This document shows positions 62,202-64,000 of a stretch of DNA of 64,000 bases, one piece after another. Each line of letters begins with the position of its first letter. Within the stretch, counting starts at the first letter, position 1. The position numbers and the translations under genes were made by a program. Below the pieces are notes generated by a model that saw nothing but the letters and a program-made list of their open reading frames with translations, was not told the DNA's origin and did not search any database. The DNA is from Antiquaquibacter metalliresistens (GTDB lineage Bacteria; Actinomycetota; Actinomycetes; Actinomycetales; Microbacteriaceae). The stretch covers positions 79,847 through 143,846 of the forward strand of contig NZ_JARGEM010000004.1 in the NCBI RefSeq assembly GCF_029211225.1, written 5' to 3'.

Positions 62202-64000
62202 GTGCGTGTTGCGGCGCTTCGTAGATTCGTCGCCCTCGGAGCGGCGGCGCTCCTCGGTGCGTCACTGATTTCTGCGACTTCGCCGGCACCCGCTCTTGCG
62301 CTCTCGGGCAGCGACTTCAACCCGGGCTTCATCATCAGTGACAGCCTGTTCTACGACGGTTCCGCCATGTCGGAGTCGGACATCCAGCAGTTCTTGGCGG
62401 CGAAGGGCAGTGGCCTGGCCACGATGTCGTTCAGTGTCAGCAGTCGGGCCCGACTCGTCTCCGAGTCGACGGGGAACCTGCGGTGCGGAGCCTTCGAAGG
62501 GGGATACCTCTCGGCGGCGACCATCATCTACCGCGCACAGGCCGCCTGCGGCATCAGTGCGAAGGTGTTGCTGGTCACACTGCAGAAGGAGCAGGGGCTC
62601 GTCACCAACGGTGCGCCCTCTCAGATCGCCTTGGACCGCGCCATGGGCTACGCGTGCCCCGACACCGCTCCGTGCGCGCCCACCTCACTCGGGTTCGGCA
62701 ATCAGGTCTATTCCGGCGCCCTGCAGCTCAACACCTACCGGGCAAGCAACTTCGCCAGGCAACCGGGGCTGCACTCGATTCAGTGGCATCCCAACGCCAA
62801 CTGCGGAAGCACCCAGGTTTACGTTCAGAACTACGCAACGGCAGCGTTGTACAACTACACGCCCTATCAGCCGAATGCCGCGGCCCTGGCCAACCTTGGC
62901 GGGGTGGGCGACGACTGCTCGTCCTACGGCAACCGGAACTTCTGGTGGTTCTACTCGAATTGGTTCGGCAGCACCTTCGGAACGTCGGCGCCGTTTTCCA
63001 TCATTCCACCCAGCGTTTCAGGGTTGGGCCCCATCGGGTCTACACTCACAGTCCAACCAGGGACATGGTCCGGCTCCCCGGCCTTCGCCTACTCGTGGCT
63101 GGTGTGTGATGGCCCTGCGAACCCGCCGTTTGAGAGCATCCCCAGTGGGTGCGCCACGATTCCGGGCGCCACTTCGGGGACATACGTTTCGACCGCCGAC
63201 CAAGTTGGCAAGTACATTGCGGTCCTGGTCACGGCGACCAACTCCTACGGTTCCACTGTTGCCGGTGGTACATCGACTTCTGCGGTGGGCAGCCCGGCCA
63301 ATGTCGTTGCGCCGACCGTGTCGGGCTCGCCAGCCGTCGGGTCGACCTGGACCGTGGATCCTGGTACCTGGGCTGGCACCCCTGCACCATCGACCGTGCA
63401 AGCCTGGCTGCGCTGCACTCAGCCAGTTACGGTGACGTTCACGACGGTGCCCCCCGCCTGTGTCGCGATCGCGGGTGCGAGCGCGACAACGTATGTGTCG
63501 ACCGAGGCAGATGTTGCGAAGTACTTGACTGCGCAGGTGGCAGGCGTCAACACCCTCGGGTTTGGTCTGGCGGGTGCCACCAGCACGACTCCCGTGGGCT
63601 TCCCGGCGAATACGGTTGCGCCGATCGTGTCGGGTTCGCCGGTTGTGGGTTCGACGTGGACGTTGAACACCGGCACGTGGACGGGTTCTCCCTCTCCGGC
63701 CATCGTGCAGGCCTGGTTGCGGTGCAACCAGCCGATCACTGCCGCATTTACTTCGGTGCCAGCCGGTTGTGTCTCGCTCGGGGCCGCAGGGACCACCTAT
63801 GTGGCGACCGTTGCGGATATCGGCAAGTACCTAACGGCCCAGGTCGGCGGAACCAACACGTTGGGCTTCGCGCTTACAGGCGCCCTCAGCGCGACAGCGA
63901 TCGCGTCGGCTTCCCCGGCGAATACGGTTGCGCCGACGGTGTCGGGTTCGCCGGTTGTGGGTTCGACGTGGACGTTGAACACGGGCACGTGGACGGGTTC
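62202..64000 (+). CDS. Secreted repeat protein with lysozyme-like N-terminal region (partial, C-terminus off the window)
   Basis: At least 599 residues, open at the right edge. A signal peptide (basic VRVAALRRF, hydrophobic core, cleavage near ALA-LSG at about 33) is followed by a 230-residue region with KVLLVTLQKEQGLVT (121-135) whose glutamate sits like the catalytic Glu of lysozyme-like hydrolases, paired cysteines, and a C-terminal aromatic stretch FWWFYSNWF. Tandem repeats of about 103 residues then start near 268, each with PGTW, W..C and a second cysteine. The GTG has GGGAGG five bases upstream; an ATG at 62172 would add ten residues. Confidence 0.8.
   Translation, partial: MRVAALRRFVALGAAALLGASLISATSPAPALALSGSDFNPGFIISDSLFYDGSAMSESDIQQFLAAKGSGLATMSFSVSSRARLVSESTGNLRCGAFEGGYLSAATIIYRAQAACGISAKVLLVTLQKEQGLVTNGAPSQIALDRAMGYACPDTAPCAPTSLGFGNQVYSGALQLNTYRASNFARQPGLHSIQWHPNANCGSTQVYVQNYATAALYNYTPYQPNAAALANLGGVGDDCSSYGNRNFWWFYSNWFGSTFGTSAPFSIIPPSVSGLGPIGSTLTVQPGTWSGSPAFAYSWLVCDGPANPPFESIPSGCATIPGATSGTYVSTADQVGKYIAVLVTATNSYGSTVAGGTSTSAVGSPANVVAPTVSGSPAVGSTWTVDPGTWAGTPAPSTVQAWLRCTQPVTVTFTTVPPACVAIAGASATTYVSTEADVAKYLTAQVAGVNTLGFGLAGATSTTPVGFPANTVAPIVSGSPVVGSTWTLNTGTWTGSPSPAIVQAWLRCNQPITAAFTSVPAGCVSLGAAGTTYVATVADIGKYLTAQVGGTNTLGFALTGALSATAIASASPANTVAPTVSGSPVVGSTWTLNTGTWTG
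63006..64000 (+). repeat. Tandem protein repeats of about 103 residues (Ig-like)
   Basis: Four units begin at about 63006, 63294, 63603 and 63915, the last cut by the window edge. Periods are 309 and 312 bases between the last three. Shared features: SPANTVAPTVSGSP, VGSTWT, TGTW(T/A)G, W-x-x-C and a second Cys about 18-20 residues on, TYV(S/A)T and KYLTAQV. Confidence 0.85.
63603..63688 (+). repeat. 86-base near-identical direct repeat (copy 1; copy 2 at 63915-64000)
   Basis: The two copies differ at only three positions across 86 bases, including silent ones, which indicates recent duplication or gene conversion. Confidence 0.85.

Noticed and set aside
63603..64000. Direct repeats considered as a CRISPR array
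   Set aside because: The repeats are 86 bases or longer, in frame within a coding sequence, spaced 312 bases apart with homologous spacers.

Overview
The window is a stretch of high-GC chromosome from an actinobacterium, most likely in the Microbacteriaceae. The reasons are GC-rich wobble positions, frequent GTG starts, ATGA/GTGA stop-start overlaps, many apparently leaderless genes with a TANNNT box 5-9 bases before the start codon, an acyl-CoA carboxylase of the actinobacterial alpha/beta/epsilon type, and a gene order close to that of Mycobacterium tuberculosis Rv3264c-Rv3319 (sdh, cdd-deoA-add, pmmB-deoD, lpdA, accA3, maf, accE5-accD5, birA, purK-purE, LCP, rmlD, manB). The family-level placement is an inference from style and gene content. 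No tRNA, rRNA, insertion sequence, phage gene or CRISPR array was seen.

Layout. 1-1.7 kb: succinate dehydrogenase sdhC-sdhD-sdhA (minus strand, sdhA running off the left edge). 1.8-4.2 kb: divergent GDP-mannose genes (an MgtA-like alpha-mannosyltransferase and mannose-1-phosphate guanylyltransferase). 4.2-16.2 kb: a nearly complete nucleoside uptake and salvage region, with nucleoside hydrolase, BMP lipoprotein, ABC ATPase, two permeases, cytidine deaminase, thymidine phosphorylase, adenosine deaminase and an orphan PTS IIA protein, then convergently a phosphosugar mutase and purine nucleoside phosphorylase. 16.2-21.4 kb: LpdA-type flavoprotein without the redox disulfide, biotin-carrying carboxylase subunit, Maf, and a TRAM-domain RNA methyltransferase. 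21.5-24.5 kb: response regulator, sensor kinase and a degenerate kinase-like membrane protein. 24.5-24.8 kb: a non-coding, palindrome-rich gap. 24.8-31.8 kb: accE, accD, FkbM methyltransferase, birA, a UDP-glucose dehydrogenase, GtrA-like protein, purK and purE.

31.8-62.1 kb is a large cell-surface glycan locus. It holds an LCP glycan ligase, all four dTDP-rhamnose genes (rmlD-rmlB on minus, rmlC-rmlA on plus), sugar epimerases, about ten glycosyltransferases, a GT2/DUF2304/DUF2142 polyprenol-phosphate-sugar module, a WecC-type nucleotide-sugar dehydrogenase, two AsnB-type amidotransferases, a PglK/MsbA-like ABC exporter and, at its end, an L-2-hydroxyglutarate-oxidase-like flavoprotein. Its central part is arranged as two arms diverging from about 51.42 kb, each starting with a related glycosyltransferase and ending with an AsnB paralogue. 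A hairpin at 62.12 kb probably ends the right arm. The window closes inside a secreted protein with a lysozyme-like N-terminal region and at least four tandem Ig-like repeats.

Working together: the first half is conserved central metabolism (TCA cycle, nucleoside scavenging, malonyl/methylmalonyl-CoA supply, purine synthesis). The second half makes activated mannose, glucuronate-type sugars and rhamnose, polymerises and exports them, and the LCP protein would attach the product to the cell wall. The most promising unexplained biology is the paired AsnB proteins in the glycan locus (possible uronamide formation), one with a changed glutamine-site residue, the flavin oxidase at the operon end, and the orphan PTS IIA in the nucleoside operon.
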